In this document: positions 1-10,964 of the stretch, piece by piece
How positions within the stretch are numbered: the stretch's first letter is position 1
How the letters are laid out: each line of letters opens with the position of its first letter
Origin: Parachlorella kessleri
Taxonomy: Eukaryota; Chlorophyta; Trebouxiophyceae; Chlorellales; Chlorellaceae
Direction of reading: 5' to 3'
Length of the DNA: 45,323 nt
Assembly: GCA_001598975.1 (NCBI GenBank)
Contig: BBXU01000252.1
Span: forward strand, 1 to 45,323
Translations under genes and position numbers: made by a program
The notes under the pieces: generated by a model
Databases searched by the model: none
Seen by the model: the letters and a program-made list of their open reading frames with translations, nothing else
Told to the model about the DNA's origin: nothing

Positions 1-15
1 GGGGGGGGGGGGGGG
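1..15. repeat. poly-G run at the window start
   Basis: Fifteen consecutive G open the window, and the last seven bases are also G. Such runs can be genuine or can mark contig edges or a sequencing artefact. Nothing else can be said from the sequence. Confidence 0.9.
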
Positions 16-302
16 TTCCTGACCGGGGCTGACGTGGCAGTCAACTTCGTGACAAGGAGCCCACAGCGTTGCCCTCTGCCTACTCGGCAGGGGACCTGTG
101 CTTGTTGGTCCGGCGGCCTGCCTTTAGGTCCGGGAAGGCGGCGGCACACAAGCTTCGACACACGCATGTTGAGGTGGCCCACCCATACCTCCACACTGCC
201 CAGATATACTGTAGCACATAGATGATATATAGTAGTATAGGATATAGTAGCTACAGATAGTATCACCCACTAGGCAAAGCTGCTGCTGCTGGTGGCCTGC
301 AG
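16..302. other. Unassigned left edge, probably intron of the DUF3754 gene
   Basis: No convincing exon is visible here. The stretch ends in a TGC-rich tract and a cag acceptor just before the first recognised exon, so it is most simply the 3' part of an intron. The true start codon of the downstream gene is not visible and probably lies outside the window. Confidence 0.4.
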
Positions 303-3300
303 CTCAACTTCAGCTCCCTCTTCCGGCCGCCAGAGGCAGCAGCAGCGCCCAAAGCGCACGCAGCAGGCGAAGCAGCAGACGGCTCGCCACCCACCGAGGC
401 GGAAGGCGAGCTGGCGTCAGCCATGGCGCCCAACCAGGAGGTGTCGGCCGCAGATGAGGAGGCCATCAGCGGCAGCCACAGACACTCGGTGACCGTGGAG
501 CGGCGCACCTTTGCTCAGTGAGTCCCTGCTGGCTGGCACTTGGTGACTGTGGAGCGACGCAGCTTTGCGCAGGGAGTGTTCGGCTCAAGTAGCAGCTGTA
601 GGGCAGCTGTAGTGCAGACAAGGTCCGTTCCATTCGTCCCCTGCAAACAACCGGAGGCGAATGGTGGTTCTTGCTGGGATAGGGGTTCGAATGTCAGCAC
701 CTGGGCATGCAACGCACCCCCTTTGCAGCGGGCTTCAAAATGTTCTTGGCCTGGCCAGACCCGAGGGACAGTGCGTATGCACATTGCAGAGGCAGCCTCA
801 TGCGTGCGAGATCTAACTGTCCATAGTGATTTTCAGCAGTCCCTTGTTGGGCATGTTGCAGGGTGTTCCCGGACGGCTGGTCAGTGCTGAAGCAGCTCTT
901 CCAGAAGGTCCAGTTGCAGGTCAGCGAACACTAGCAGCAGGCACCCTCGACAGCTGGGTGTGTCTTGCACTGCTTGCTGGTTGGTTGTTTCGTTGCTTGG
1001 GAACTGGACTGGAAAAGAGACGCCGCTGTAGCCTTCTGCCGGGGCTAGCCAGAGCTTAAACCTCCGGTATATGCCACTACCTAGAGTGGGTATTTAGGGT
1101 GTCAGCAGTATCAAGGGTGTGGTTGGGACCTGTCTCTGGGCCTGAGGTCCGTTGTTGTTGGTTCCCTTGGCCGGTCAGCCAAGCATATGGCGGTCATGCT
1201 TTCCAGCGTCAGGCTGGATGGATGGCTGCTCTGCTTGGGCTGGGGATTCAAGCTGCCTGCGTGCTGTGCTGTGCTTACGTGCAGGAGGCCTGCTTCAAGG
1301 ATGTGGTGATCCTGTACCGCCAGGCGTTTGACAATGCTGGAGAAGTGGAGGGGAATGAGGGGTTCCGACTGGAGGAGCAGAAGGGCCAGGTGAGTCACCC
1401 TGAGGGTGGGATGAGTCATGACATGAGGCGAGGGAGACGAATGGCAGGCATTGGTGCTTCAGCACAAAGAGCAGAGCGCTCGGCGCTGCCTGGACAAGGG
1501 GAATGGAGGGGCGGTGACACAAGTGAGGAAGGGGTTGGTGAGCGAAGCAGACGGTGGTAGAGATGAGTCAGGCAGTGAGGACGGTCCAGCTCATGACTCA
1601 TGTGCTGAATCTGATGCTGGCCGGATTGTACCCTTCCTTTTGCCGTAGGCCTTCCTGGCCCGCAACATGCACATCAAGCACTTCAAGTCCATCCCCTTGG
1701 CGGACCTGGATCTGATGCTGGCCGGATCTGATCCCTTACACCGCAGGCCTTCCTGGCCCGCAACATGCACATCAAGCACTTCAAGTCCATCCCCCTGGCG
1801 GACCTGGAGCTAGTGCTGCCGGAGAAGAAGATCTTCGTGCCGCCCACCGTGCTGCTGCAGCTGGCGGTCACGGCCGTGCTAGGCACGGTGGCGGTGCTGT
1901 CCACGCTGCGACAGGTAACTACAGGCTGAGGTGGCTGTGCTGTTCATGCTGCGCTTAGGACTCTTCAGCTTGAAGTGGCGGTGCTGTCCACGCTGAGACA
2001 GGTAACTACAGGCTGAGGTGGCGGTGCTGACCATGCTGCGTAAGGGATGGTCAGATTGAAGTGGCAATGCTGTCCACGCTGAGACAAACTAAATGAATAA
2101 ATATTTAAATAAAAAGGGGCCCAGGCTCAGCCAGGTAACTACAACCTGAGGTGTGGAGGTAGGGGTGGGTGGGCAGTGTGTGTGTTGGAAGGCTGCCAGC
2201 AATACGACTGCATGACCAGCAGTGCAGGCGATGTGGGCCATGCTTTCCTTCTGTCCAGTCTGATAGATGCGTGAAAGAGGTGGGGACGCTTAGGTTGTGC
2301 AGCATGACGAACAGGAGGGGCGACAGCCGTCCGTGGTGCAGGGAGGCTAGTGATGGTCCCTGCTGTGCAGTGCATGCTGCCGTGGCAATGTTATGGGCGG
2401 CTCGCACTGCCGCCCAAGAGCTTGTGCGGAGGTGCTGCCACCGTGGTCCGGCATCGTATGCGATTGCTGCAGGGTCACCTCAACCTGTCGGTTCTCTACT
2501 CGGCAGTGGCGGCATTTGTCAGCCACGCCCTGAAGATCTACTCGGGGACCAACAACGAGCGCAACACCATCGAGCGGCAGATGAGCAAGGTATCGCTAAC
2601 AGGCTGGGCTTCAACAGTTGCCTGGAGGTCATGAGCACATGTGCATGCGTGAAAAGTGGGAAGCGAGCATGGTCTCTTCTTGTGTTATTCTCTGTTTGGT
2701 AGGGAGGTCTTGGTATGCCCTCTTTGAAGCGGGTGGCAGCAGCTCGTCCTGAGACGGTCTTGTTGTCAACCGCCCCTGCAGATGCTGTACAACCACTCCG
2801 CTGGCAGCCAGGAGGCGGTACTGCACACCATTGCCGAGGAGATGCGCAAGTGAGTTGCTGAGACAAAGTCGCAGAAAAAAACATGGGTTGCTCCCAGAAT
2901 CGTGCGCTCCGTGTCAGTGCCCACCCATCGCGGAGAAAGTGCGCAAGGGAGCACTAGAGAAGAGTCCACTTTAGTTTGGAGTAGAACATGGCTTTTTGGA
3001 CGGAAATGTACGTGACAGGAAGGGGTCGGACAGCAGTGTGGCGGGTACCAGCTGCATCAATAAGCAAAGAGAAACATGGCACTAGCTAGGGTGGCGCACC
3101 GTTCCGCGCCTGTGCGGTTGTCCTGTGCGGAACGGTTGTCCTGTGCGGAACGGTTGTACCGCGTGTCCCAGGGTTGTCTGCAAGCTGGCTTGCTCTGGCA
3201 AGCAATGTGCTGATGGCATGGCACGGAGTGTGGGGACAGAGGGTGGGTGGCACGACACGGCTGTGTTCAGCTTGTTGTTGAGCACAGTCTACTCTAGCCT

Positions 3301-5217
3301 GTGTAGCCATCATGCAGCCTTAATCCGCTGCTGTCTTTGTGACTTGCCATGTGTATGGGCTCCCACGCAAAGGCTGTGGCAAGGAGTTGCACACGGCTTG
3401 ATCCTGGCCCTCTTGGGCTGCGCTTAGTACTGTGCCTTCCTTGCGGCTTGCTATGTTTTAAAAAACTTTGCAACGCGTGGCCACGAGCTGCGCATGAGCT
3501 GGCTGACCCAGCCTCTTGGGCTGCTGTTCTGCAGGCAGCGGGTGAGGGAGCTCTTCCTGTGCTATTGTGTGCTGCTCCACTCTACCCAGCCTATGACCGG
3601 TGAGTGACACACGCAACAGATAACCTTCTAGTCAAGCCTGACTGGGAAGTGCCCTGTTGGCTCGTAGGCTTTTGTGCGGGCAGACGGTGTGTCCGAGCAT
3701 TTCCTCCTCCGTTGCAGACAATGCGGCTGCACAGGTGCTGTGTGCAGCAGAGCTGACAAGCTCACCTAGAACAACTTCTGACAAGAAAACAAACTGACGA
3801 CAACAGCACGATTAAATAATACCTCTCACTGCCTTGCAGAGCTGCAGCTGGACCCCGCCTGCGAGCAGCAGGGGTGACAGGCTCATGCCGTTCGAAATTG
3901 GTGGAAAATGCGCGGGAATCTGACATCCTGGCACCCCCTTCCCCTGCCTTGCAGAGGGGCAGCTGGACACCGCCTGTGAGCAGCTGCTGGCGCGCAAGTT
4001 TGGTCTGGAGATCGACTTTTCTACGGAGCATGCCCTGCCATCCCTAAAAGACTGGGGCTTGGTCTCCGAGGGAGACGGCGGGGTTTTCCAGGTGGGTGGG
4101 GTGCATGCTGACCATGAGGGCTTGACAGAGGGCGAAAGGGGCTGCTCAAGAGCGCATGGGGATGAGGGTGGGTCACCTCGAGAGGAAGAGGGGGGACTGT
4201 TGGATGGGTGGGGATGTTGGTGGGGATCCATGTGTTACCTGTCAAAGGTTTGTCAGAGGTCTTTTAGAAGGGGCGTGTGAGTCAATGGGCGGGGCCTTGG
4301 ACGGGGTGCAAATTGGAAGGTGACAGGTGTGGGATTTCTTTCACACTGTCAGGCGCGTGACAGCTTCAAAGGGTAGCACAGGAGCTAGCATTCCCAGACT
4401 CGCACCTCAACCATCCCTTGTTCACCCCGCATCTCTTTGGCCTTTCTTTTCAAACCTTTCCTCAACACCATGAGACCAAGGGTCAACACGTTCTTCTGCA
4501 GCTGGCGTGCCTTCTTCGCTCATGCACCTGAGTTTTGATTGGGGTGTACCGAGCATATGTGCAGGTGGTGCAGCCCTCAGAGGCCCTGGACAAGCTGAAC
4601 GGGCTGTGGGACAACTGGTTTGCCTTCAAGAAGCAGCTCCAGCAGGTGGGATTAATCCACCTGGCTCTGGTACTCATCTGCCTATCACTTGCCTACTCCA
4701 CCTGGCTCTGGTACTCATCTACCTATCACTTGCCTACCCCCGGAAAGATTTTTTTTTGGAATGATATGATTCCTAGCTATTGGAGCGGGCGCTGTTTACT
4801 CGGCGGGTGGAAAGTGTTGTAGGCCATTTTCAGGCACCCCTGCTTGGGAGTGGATTTTGTGTTGCAGGGCCAAGGCACTGTGCAGAGCAGAGCCGGGACA
4901 ATGTAGCAGGTATAGGCACCTTCTCACCTCCAGTGCTGGACACTTTCTTGCTGCAGGCCAGCTTCAGCAACGGCAGCGAGCCGGCCCCCACTTCCGGCAA
5001 TGGCAGCCACAGCCAGGGCAGTTGGCAAGCCCAGCCACAGCCGCTGCCTCAGCCCCAGGCAGTTTCCTCGGCGGGGCAGACAGTTAGGGGAGCGTGGCGG
5101 CCCCGCCCGCGGCATTTTGCGGCTGGGCGAGGAGCGCTGCGGCGGGGCCCACAGCAGAGGGCGGCTGCGCCGGCACTGCGTGGCGCTGCGCGGCCCCTGC
5201 TGCGCTTGGCATGCTAG
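303..5217 (+). CDS. DUF3754 (TMEM143-like) membrane protein, 5' partial, 10 exons
   Basis: Exons that join in frame: 303-517, 862-919, 1285-1389, 1747-1914, 2473-2589, 2782-2849, 3535-3599, 3955-4091, 4565-4645, 4957-5217 (stop TAG). They give 424 residues, with the N terminus missing. Residues 1-70 are Ala/Glu-rich low complexity. The DUF3754 core follows: FKDVVILYR near 95-103, HFKSIPLADLELVLPEKK near 137-154, hydrophobic segments at about 157-180 and 184-205, then LYNHSAGSQEAV and a QRVRELFLCYCVLL block that matches the family's KEaxLAYxxLL region. DUF3754 proteins are poorly characterised integral membrane proteins; human TMEM143 is reported as mitochondrial. The final exon switches to a Pro/Gln then Arg/Ala-rich basic tail with no recognisable domain. 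Biochemical function is unknown. Exon phases fit at all nine junctions, so the model is firm except for the 5' end. Confidence 0.85.
488..577 (+). repeat. Tandem copy of an exon 3' end (period 54)
   Basis: The end of the exon closing at 517, with its GTGAGT donor (about 488-523), is repeated at about 542-577 with several substitutions. In the second copy the donor has become GGGAGT and is dead. The copy lies wholly in the following intron. Confidence 0.75.
1611..1808 (+). repeat. Tandem duplication of an acceptor and the first 60 bases of its exon
   Basis: 1611-1708 and 1712-1808 are near-identical. Each carries an AG acceptor followed by the AFLARNMHIKHFKSIPLADL coding stretch; the 60 coding bases differ by about one base. 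The first acceptor (tag, ending 1648) lies 98 bases upstream of the second (cag, ending 1746). Since 98 is not a multiple of three, only the second acceptor keeps the DUF3754 frame. Confidence 0.85.
1887..2096 (+). repeat. About 43-bp tandem repeat derived from an exon end and its donor
   Basis: Roughly five degenerate copies (starts near 1887, 1930, 1974, 2017, 2060) of the exon end encoding VAVLSTLRQ plus GTAACT. Odd and even copies resemble each other more, giving an 86-87 bp higher-order period. The first and third copies keep a cagGTAACT donor; only the first is joined to the open exon. A further cagGTAACT follows at about 2132-2140. Confidence 0.8.
3003..3066 (+). repeat. Dispersed repeat family 1, copy in a DUF3754 intron
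   Basis: About 64 bp built on GTGACAGGAAGGGGTC, then a CAGCAGTGTGGCGGGTACC block and a CATCAATAAGCA tail. Related copies are at about 10175-10200, 10361-10418, 19743-19800 and 34206-34272. The spread across intergenic DNA and introns of unrelated genes points to a short interspersed element rather than a gene-specific motif. Confidence 0.65.
3113..3165 (+). repeat. Short tandem repeat, period about 18
   Basis: Two to three copies of a CGGTTGTCCTGTGCGGAA unit lie inside the 2850-3534 intron. No coding or splicing role is apparent. Confidence 0.7.
3830..3984 (+). repeat. Duplicated acceptor plus exon start (period 115)
   Basis: The acceptor and first 30 or so coding bases of the exon starting at 3955 (copy at 3945-3984) are preceded by an imperfect copy at 3830-3869. 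The upstream copy also has a usable cag, but it runs into an in-frame TGA soon after the duplicated part. Confidence 0.75.
4656..4737 (+). repeat. 41-bp intronic tandem repeat, two copies
   Basis: Two almost identical 41-bp units (4656-4696, 4697-4737) differing by about one base lie just downstream of the exon ending at 4645. The near identity suggests recent slippage or duplication. Confidence 0.8.
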
Positions 5218-6344
5218 ATGGGGCGAGGTAACCGAGCAGCGAAGGCATTACATCTGGGGCTGAAGTCATAAACACCAAAGGTCAGAATGGCTTGCCAGGG
5301 GAGTGTGCAAACGGCGCCTGCTGCAGCGTGTGGCGGGGCGCGGCGGACTGCCGGGGGACGCAACATATGGCCGCTGCGCTGGCATTGGGCTGCGCTGTGT
5401 GGCGTCTGTGGCGTTCTGCATGTGTATTGTAGGCCAGACAGATAGCAGGTGTGAGGTACTGCGGGGTACTGCTCCTTCGCTGAGCATGCTAGGCGGGCTG
5501 GGCAGAAGCCTTGCAGTCTCATGTTCTGACTGGCAGGCCAGTCGGCCTCTGTTCTCCTGGATGTGGTACGGGAAATTGCATGCCCTATGTTATATTGGAT
5601 TATCAGTACAGCCAGGTTCTCTTGGCGAGGTGGGCTGATGATTTGAAGCAACAGTGGGGCTGAGGGCCGGCTTTCTACTTGTTTGTTGCTATTTGGTGAT
5701 TATGGGCAGGTGGTGAAATGATGGCCCCCCCTTAGTATCCGTGGGTGGTTGTCTGTTTGAAGTCCTGAGTTTCGCAGACAGGCTTTTATGTACTGGTTCC
5801 CTGCATCTTCAGCCTTTCATTGAGGAGCACAGCTGATACGAACCTACCTCTTTCATCGCTGTTTATTCACTAGTTCTGGCAAGAGTTGCTCGTACCATTG
5901 GTTCTCTTTTTTCTGCTGGTTAGCGGTTTGTTTGTACTTGAGAAAACTGAAACGAATCTTTTTCACCAACGAAGAATATAATGGTGCTCTAACATGGTCT
6001 CCAGGGATCTGTTGGGAGCCGGGCGCTTATGCTGGATTTGCCCCAGTTGTGGTCCAGAGCTTCTAGAAAAGAGTTCCTGTTCTCTCGTGGTCTCGCTACG
6101 GCAGTGCAGTCCCCCTCTGAATCCTTTGTAAAACTGGGCAACCTTGTGTTTGATAGTTAGCTCTCTCGGCAAGTCACTAGGGAGTTGTGATACAGCAAGA
6201 GGCGGCGTTATTCTGACAATTCCTACGATTCATGAAGTACATGCTCTCGCCACTGCCAGGCAGGGAAAGAAATCTTGAATAGCTAACACGCCCATGTGCA
6301 GGCCTACCAGCACTGGCAAGCACAGATATTCCATCACTGGCTGC
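5218..6344. other. Convergent intergenic region and 3' UTRs
   Basis: No coding region is supported. The DUF3754 gene (plus) and ankyrin gene A (minus) converge here. A TGTAA motif at 6127-6131 on the plus strand is the only candidate algal poly(A) signal noticed for the DUF3754 gene, but it is about 0.9 kb past the stop, so a long 3' UTR would be required. Confidence 0.4.
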
Positions 6345-9300
6345 TCAGCTCTCAGTCTTGACAGCAAGCCAGGCAGATAGTGGGTGTGCTGCCAGCTGCA
6401 GCACGTGCAACAGCAGCTCCATGGGCAGCTTAGCCAGCAGGCTTGCATCAGCAGGGCAGCTGCCATGCGTGATAGATGACTGCGCTGCTGCTAAGCACGG
6501 CCTCTTGGCGTTGCTGTCAATGCCTGCCTCCTGCACCAGTGGATGCACAGGGTTTGTTTCTATCACTTCATCTTGGGCATGCAAAGCCCTTTTGATGACA
6601 GGTACAGTCCACAGGCAGGAATGCTACTATGGCAACATCAGAAGTGACCCTTAGTTTCTGTACTCTGGTTTTATTGCCCGACAAAAACACAGCACCTTGC
6701 GTAGTGACATGGTCTCTGATAATTAAACATCCCAGACTCGCAAGGCTACAGGGTGCAGTGCAGTTCCAAGGGTACTATACCTGGCCGCCATGCTGCATCC
6801 TGCCTTGCGCTGCCGCCAGCAGAAATGCCTGGAAAACGCCCTTCATCCGTGTGGGGTGTTGATGGTGTGTGGCGGGGCTCCAACCCTCCAAAGCCACCCA
6901 GAGCCACCTGCAGATACCCAGCATTCGGTCATGCCTCAAAGATGTGACAGGCAAGACTCAGGCTCATTCTGCATCCAGCCCTGTCAGTTCCATCCAGTCC
7001 AGTTCAGTCCAGTTCAGTCCAGTCCTGCACAGCTTTACTCCCTGTTCGCACTACCTGCCACCCATACTAATACGTAGATGCCGGGCGTACTTGGCCAGGT
7101 AGACACAGCATGCAGACGAGGCAACAGCTTACAAATCCACTACTATCCTGCATCCTGCATGTGGCAGTGCCATCCTGGCATGACCCACGGCACCCATGAT
7201 GACACGCCTGGAGCTCAGCGGGCGCCCACCTGCTTCCTCCATTACGAGGGAAGTCGCTCCGGCGGTGCTTCAGCGGATCAAACAAATCCATATGCACCCA
7301 GTGCTGAGGAAGGGTGGTATCCCGGTATACACTTGGACGGTAGCCAGCAGCAAGTGAGGCTTCCAGCATGTGCAGGGCTCGCAAGTCCCCCTCCCCAAGA
7401 GCCCAGGACCCCTGCAACGAGCACCATATGGGGCACTGGCTGAGAGGTTGCACTGCATGACTTCAGGACAGTTGCAATGGAGGCACACATTGGGGTCACG
7501 ATAGCGTGGTCATGGTATGTGCCAGGCAGGGAGCCTAGTTCTCAAAACTTCCCCGAAGTAAGGAGGGACAAGCAAACACTAGCTGCCGGAATGCTCAGGT
7601 AGCAATCAAGCTGTGCGACACGGACAGCCCACCTGCAGCACACGAAGGACAGGGCAGGTGTACGTAGGCGGTCCCTGGGGTTGCCAATATACTGCGCCAG
7701 CAGGAAGAGGCCCATGCCTCAGGAGGGCAGCCATGCAGCAGCATGCCCGCGAGTCAACTACCGCTGCGACCAAATACTCATCGATGCGAGCGCCTGCCGC
7801 TACAAGCAGCTCCAGCAAAGCGGACTTGTCAGCTTTAGCTGCTTTCCAAGCCAGCTTCGATGCCTGCGAGCGGGCTAGCGGAGGCCCCATGCTGAGAAGC
7901 AGCTTGGCAAGCTCCAGTGACTCTGGGTGGCTCCTCCACACCAGCAGGGCACTATAAACATCATCGCTCGTGAGCGCAAGCTGCTGCTCCCGCACTGTGT
8001 GCAGCATTGCTACCAAGGCACCCGACTCCTGCCAAGCCGCCGGACATCGCACGAGTTGGCTTAGCCGGGTGCTGTCCAGCTGCACAACCCCAGCCTCAGA
8101 CTGCGCTGCCAAGTACCGCAAAACCTGGCGCATCACAATAGGGTGCGTGTCAGAGCCAAAAAGCTGCCATAGCACCTCGCTGCCAAGCCGCTCAGCGAAA
8201 TACATGACAACCGCTAGCTCCCCCTGCCTCGCTGCCACTCTCAGGGCTTCAGAAGCTTTCTACCTCAGTCAGGAACACCTGGCGAGCCGCTGAGAGCTGC
8301 AGAATGGCCAGGCAGGCATCAGGCTGTTTGTGCAGTGCTGATCGTACACCAGGGCTGCCAGCTTCTTGCAGCTCATATGCAGGCGGCCTTCCTTGTATTG
8401 CTCGACTAAGTAAGGGAAGAGGACAGCTGCGACGCTGCCCTTGATGAGGCGGCGTTCTTCAAAGTACGTACAGACAAACTGGGAAGGTCCTCGAAGCAGG
8501 GACCACACATCAACACCCTGCTGCACAAGATGCATGACCACTTCAGGGCAGCCTGTAGCTGCTGCAGTGCGGAGCAGTGCGTCGAGATCGTCTGAGGTCA
8601 GCGGTGGCCGCTGCTTTTCCTGCTGTTGCTCCGGCTCATGCTGATGCGCTTCTGCTACAGCTTGCAAAACAACCAAAGCAGGGCCTGGCTGGCCAGCTGA
8701 CATGGCACGCTGCACTAGCTTGCACAGGCATCCTTGCCACGGCAGTCGAAGCGTGCGGGCCGCATACCGCTCAGCCAAGGATGAGAAAAGGACGGCAGCG
8801 ACTTCCGGCCGAATGGAGTGGTAGGACTGAAGTAACTCCCACAAACTGTCAGGACTGTGCTGTACCAAGTGCATGGTGACACCCACATGCCCTGCAGATG
8901 CAGCCACTTTTATTGCGTCCGCTGCGTCCGCTGTGCTGAGCTGCATGCCGTGTTGGTGTGCTGCTTGTAGCGCTGCCAGGCAGGTGGCTGGCTGGCCGAC
9001 CAGCAGAGATAGCCGAGCCACTTGTCCCAACAGCGTTGCAGAGGCGCTCCCAAGCCTGCAGCCTTAGTAGAGAGCCAAGGCAAATAGCCTTAGCTCATCC
9101 CTCAAAGGGACGGCAGCAGCAAGGGTGTGCTGTGGCCATCCATACTCCTCAGGCATCAGTGGCTCAAGGCTAGCCCCCGCAATGATCAGCGCTTTGGCAT
9201 GGTTGACTTTGCCCTGACATAGGGCCAGCTCCAGCGCGCCGCGCCCTCTACATATTTCCACCCGCACCGCCTTGTCCGTCAGCTGTGCCGCTGCCAGCCA

Positions 9301-9564
9301 CACCCGCAGCGGGCCATCACTGTAGTCATGCATAAGCCTGGCATCCAGTGGCGCCTTAGCAGCTATCAGCTGTGGCACTTGCTCATCTCTGCCCAGCAGC
9401 AGCGCCAGGAAGAGGGCAGACAAGTTTCCAGGTCCACACTTGGCTGCCTCACTGGGTGTACACAGCGAAGCCACGCTCGCTGCATCTCCAGTTATGAGAG
9501 CATGGAAGAGTGGGAAATCCTGCTGGAAGGCAGAGCTGGCATGCAGGCTGCTGGTGTGCACCAT
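6345..9564 (-). pseudogene. Ankyrin-like/F-box-like gene A, disrupted
   Basis: Four exons by comparison with paralogues: 9564-7633, 7411-7230, 6907-6781, 6530-6345. The start MVHTSSLHASSAF is fixed because an in-frame TAA lies directly upstream. Exon 1 encodes helical ankyrin-like repeats (GRGALELALCQGKVNHAKAL; SALLELLVAAGARIDEYL). The last exon ends in the F-box-like LLAKLPMELLLHVLQLAAHP. Lesions against gene C: TCA to TAA at 9064-9066 (residue 167), a one-base deletion near 8330 and a one-base insertion near 8258 that restores frame. Splice sites and the three short exons are otherwise sound. Most likely a recent pseudogene; sequencing errors could mimic the indels, less easily the nonsense change. 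Ankyrin plus F-box proteins usually recruit targets to SCF ubiquitin ligases, but that role is inference here. Confidence 0.8.
6945..7072 (+). repeat. Dispersed repeat family 2, copy 1, with a short tandem tract
   Basis: Contains GGCAAGACTCAGG, TGCATCCAGCCCTGTCAG, then three to four CAGTTCAGTC-type decamers (about 6995-7024) and a CTGCCACCCATACTAATAC tail. Similar blocks occur at about 15899-16030, 16481-16570 and 30758-30865. This copy is in the intron between exons 2 and 3 of gene A. Confidence 0.6.
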
Positions 9565-10964
9565 GGCTTAAATCTGCACAACAGGACGACGCGCTTCTTC
9601 AGGGTGCTTGCCCAACCACTGTAGTTCAGGGCGAGGACCGGCCTTATCTCTGCAGCACTGGGATCCGCAGTCCAGTTGCTTGCTTTACAAAGGCGGTTGT
9701 CTTCGCAGCTTGCCTGGTCGGTTGGAGGGTAGCCCTACAGAAGTGTCGCCTTGACTTGAGGTTGCCGACCTGGGCTTGCTGTACCTCCTTCGCCTACACA
9801 CAAGTTAAGATACAAGATCATCACCAGTTGCTTCCCTGCGTGCCATAAACACAAACATCACGGGGCACTCTTGTACACTGCCGTAGTGCAATAACTGCAG
9901 GACTGGGGGCCGTGATTCTGAATTCTGTGCATCACGCTACTCCATGGGCAGTGTCACATAGCCAAGTTGCCATCAGTTCATGTGGTACCCACCAAAGGCT
10001 CAGCGGGTGCCGTGCCCCGAATAGTCTGCAACCATACTAGGATCATATGCGGTTTGTTGTAGGTATGAGGCTGCAGTGGTAGGCGTGTGATGCATCATGA
10101 TATAAAGATGAGTACCATTAGTGGGAACCCTTGGACTCGTCATTTCAGACCTCGGGCTTTGACATCTAGTAACGTGGAAATGCACGTGACAGGAAGGGGA
10201 CCTTCTGAGCCACTTCTCAACAAGGTAAGGGCTGCGGCAGGTTGGAACTGATGTAGCCTTACAGAGGCACCAACAGACCCTTGTGTAGGTAAAATCAAGT
10301 GACGTACTGGTTGATGACAGTGAGGCCGGTCACACTGTGACAGGCTGTGCCTCTTTGAGATGGAATGCACTTGACAGCAAAGGGGTGGTCAGACAGCAGT
10401 TCGGCGGGTACTAGCTGCTTCTTAGCAGAACAGAGGGTGGTATGCCTCTTTTCTGGATATTCGTGGCTGCTCTCGCTGGCACCTTGCTCTTGAAGGGCCT
10501 TGCAGAGACTGTACACCCAGCGAACTGCGAGGCGTACCAGCGGCAAGTTTGGAAAGGTTTTGACTGCGAAGCCCACATGACACTCTCTGGGACGCTTGCC
10601 CGACGCAACGGGAGAGCAAGAAATAGGCATCAAAGCAGAGGGTGGCAAGGGGAATTACTTGCAGAGTGCGCCATCGCGGTAGGCAAAGGAGAGTCAGTAA
10701 CGTTCACCAGCAAGGTCCACGTCAATGACCAAGCCTTGCAAGGACTCTGTACATGTGTGACCACTATAAGTGGATGCAAAGTGCATTGCACACAAGACGC
10801 GAAATTAAGACACTACGGTACGGCTTTCTGTGACAGGTTCGCTACCACACAAAGTCGCAGCAAGTTGGTTAGAAAAGCCATGGGAAGTCGCAGTCACCTT
10901 CCTGCTGCTCTGCCTCCCATGCGCTCCTTGACCCCTTGCATGGCGGACATGCTAATATTGGTTA
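9565..10964. other. A-B intergenic spacer, homologous to the C-D spacer
   Basis: No coding region is supported. Blocks such as GGGCCTTGCA, GCTACCACACA, ATGGGAAGTC and CCCATGCGCTCC recur in order at 19306-20088, showing that this spacer belongs to the duplicated A+B unit. It also holds two copies of repeat family 1 (10175-10200, 10361-10418) and one arm of a dispersed inverted pair (10509-10620). An apparent plus-strand open frame at 10442-10984 is not conserved in the C-D spacer and is not called. Confidence 0.6.
10509..10620 (-). repeat. Dispersed inverted repeat, minus-strand copy
   Basis: The reverse complement matches 15503-15617 closely. Both copies keep the same open frame (RPRECHVGFAVKTFPNLP here, RPRECHLGFATKSFPYLP in the other, then LVRLAVRWVYSL in both). 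The source is unrecognised; it could be a fragment of a transposon or of a duplicated gene. Confidence 0.65.

Noticed and set aside
1649..1708. First copy of the duplicated acceptor and exon start as the real exon
   Set aside because: No donor follows in phase, and the frame breaks before the second copy.
2169..2702. 177-codon plus-strand open frame
   Set aside because: Most of it lies in introns of the DUF3754 gene, it overlaps the real exon 2473-2589 in another frame, and it shows no recognisable domain.
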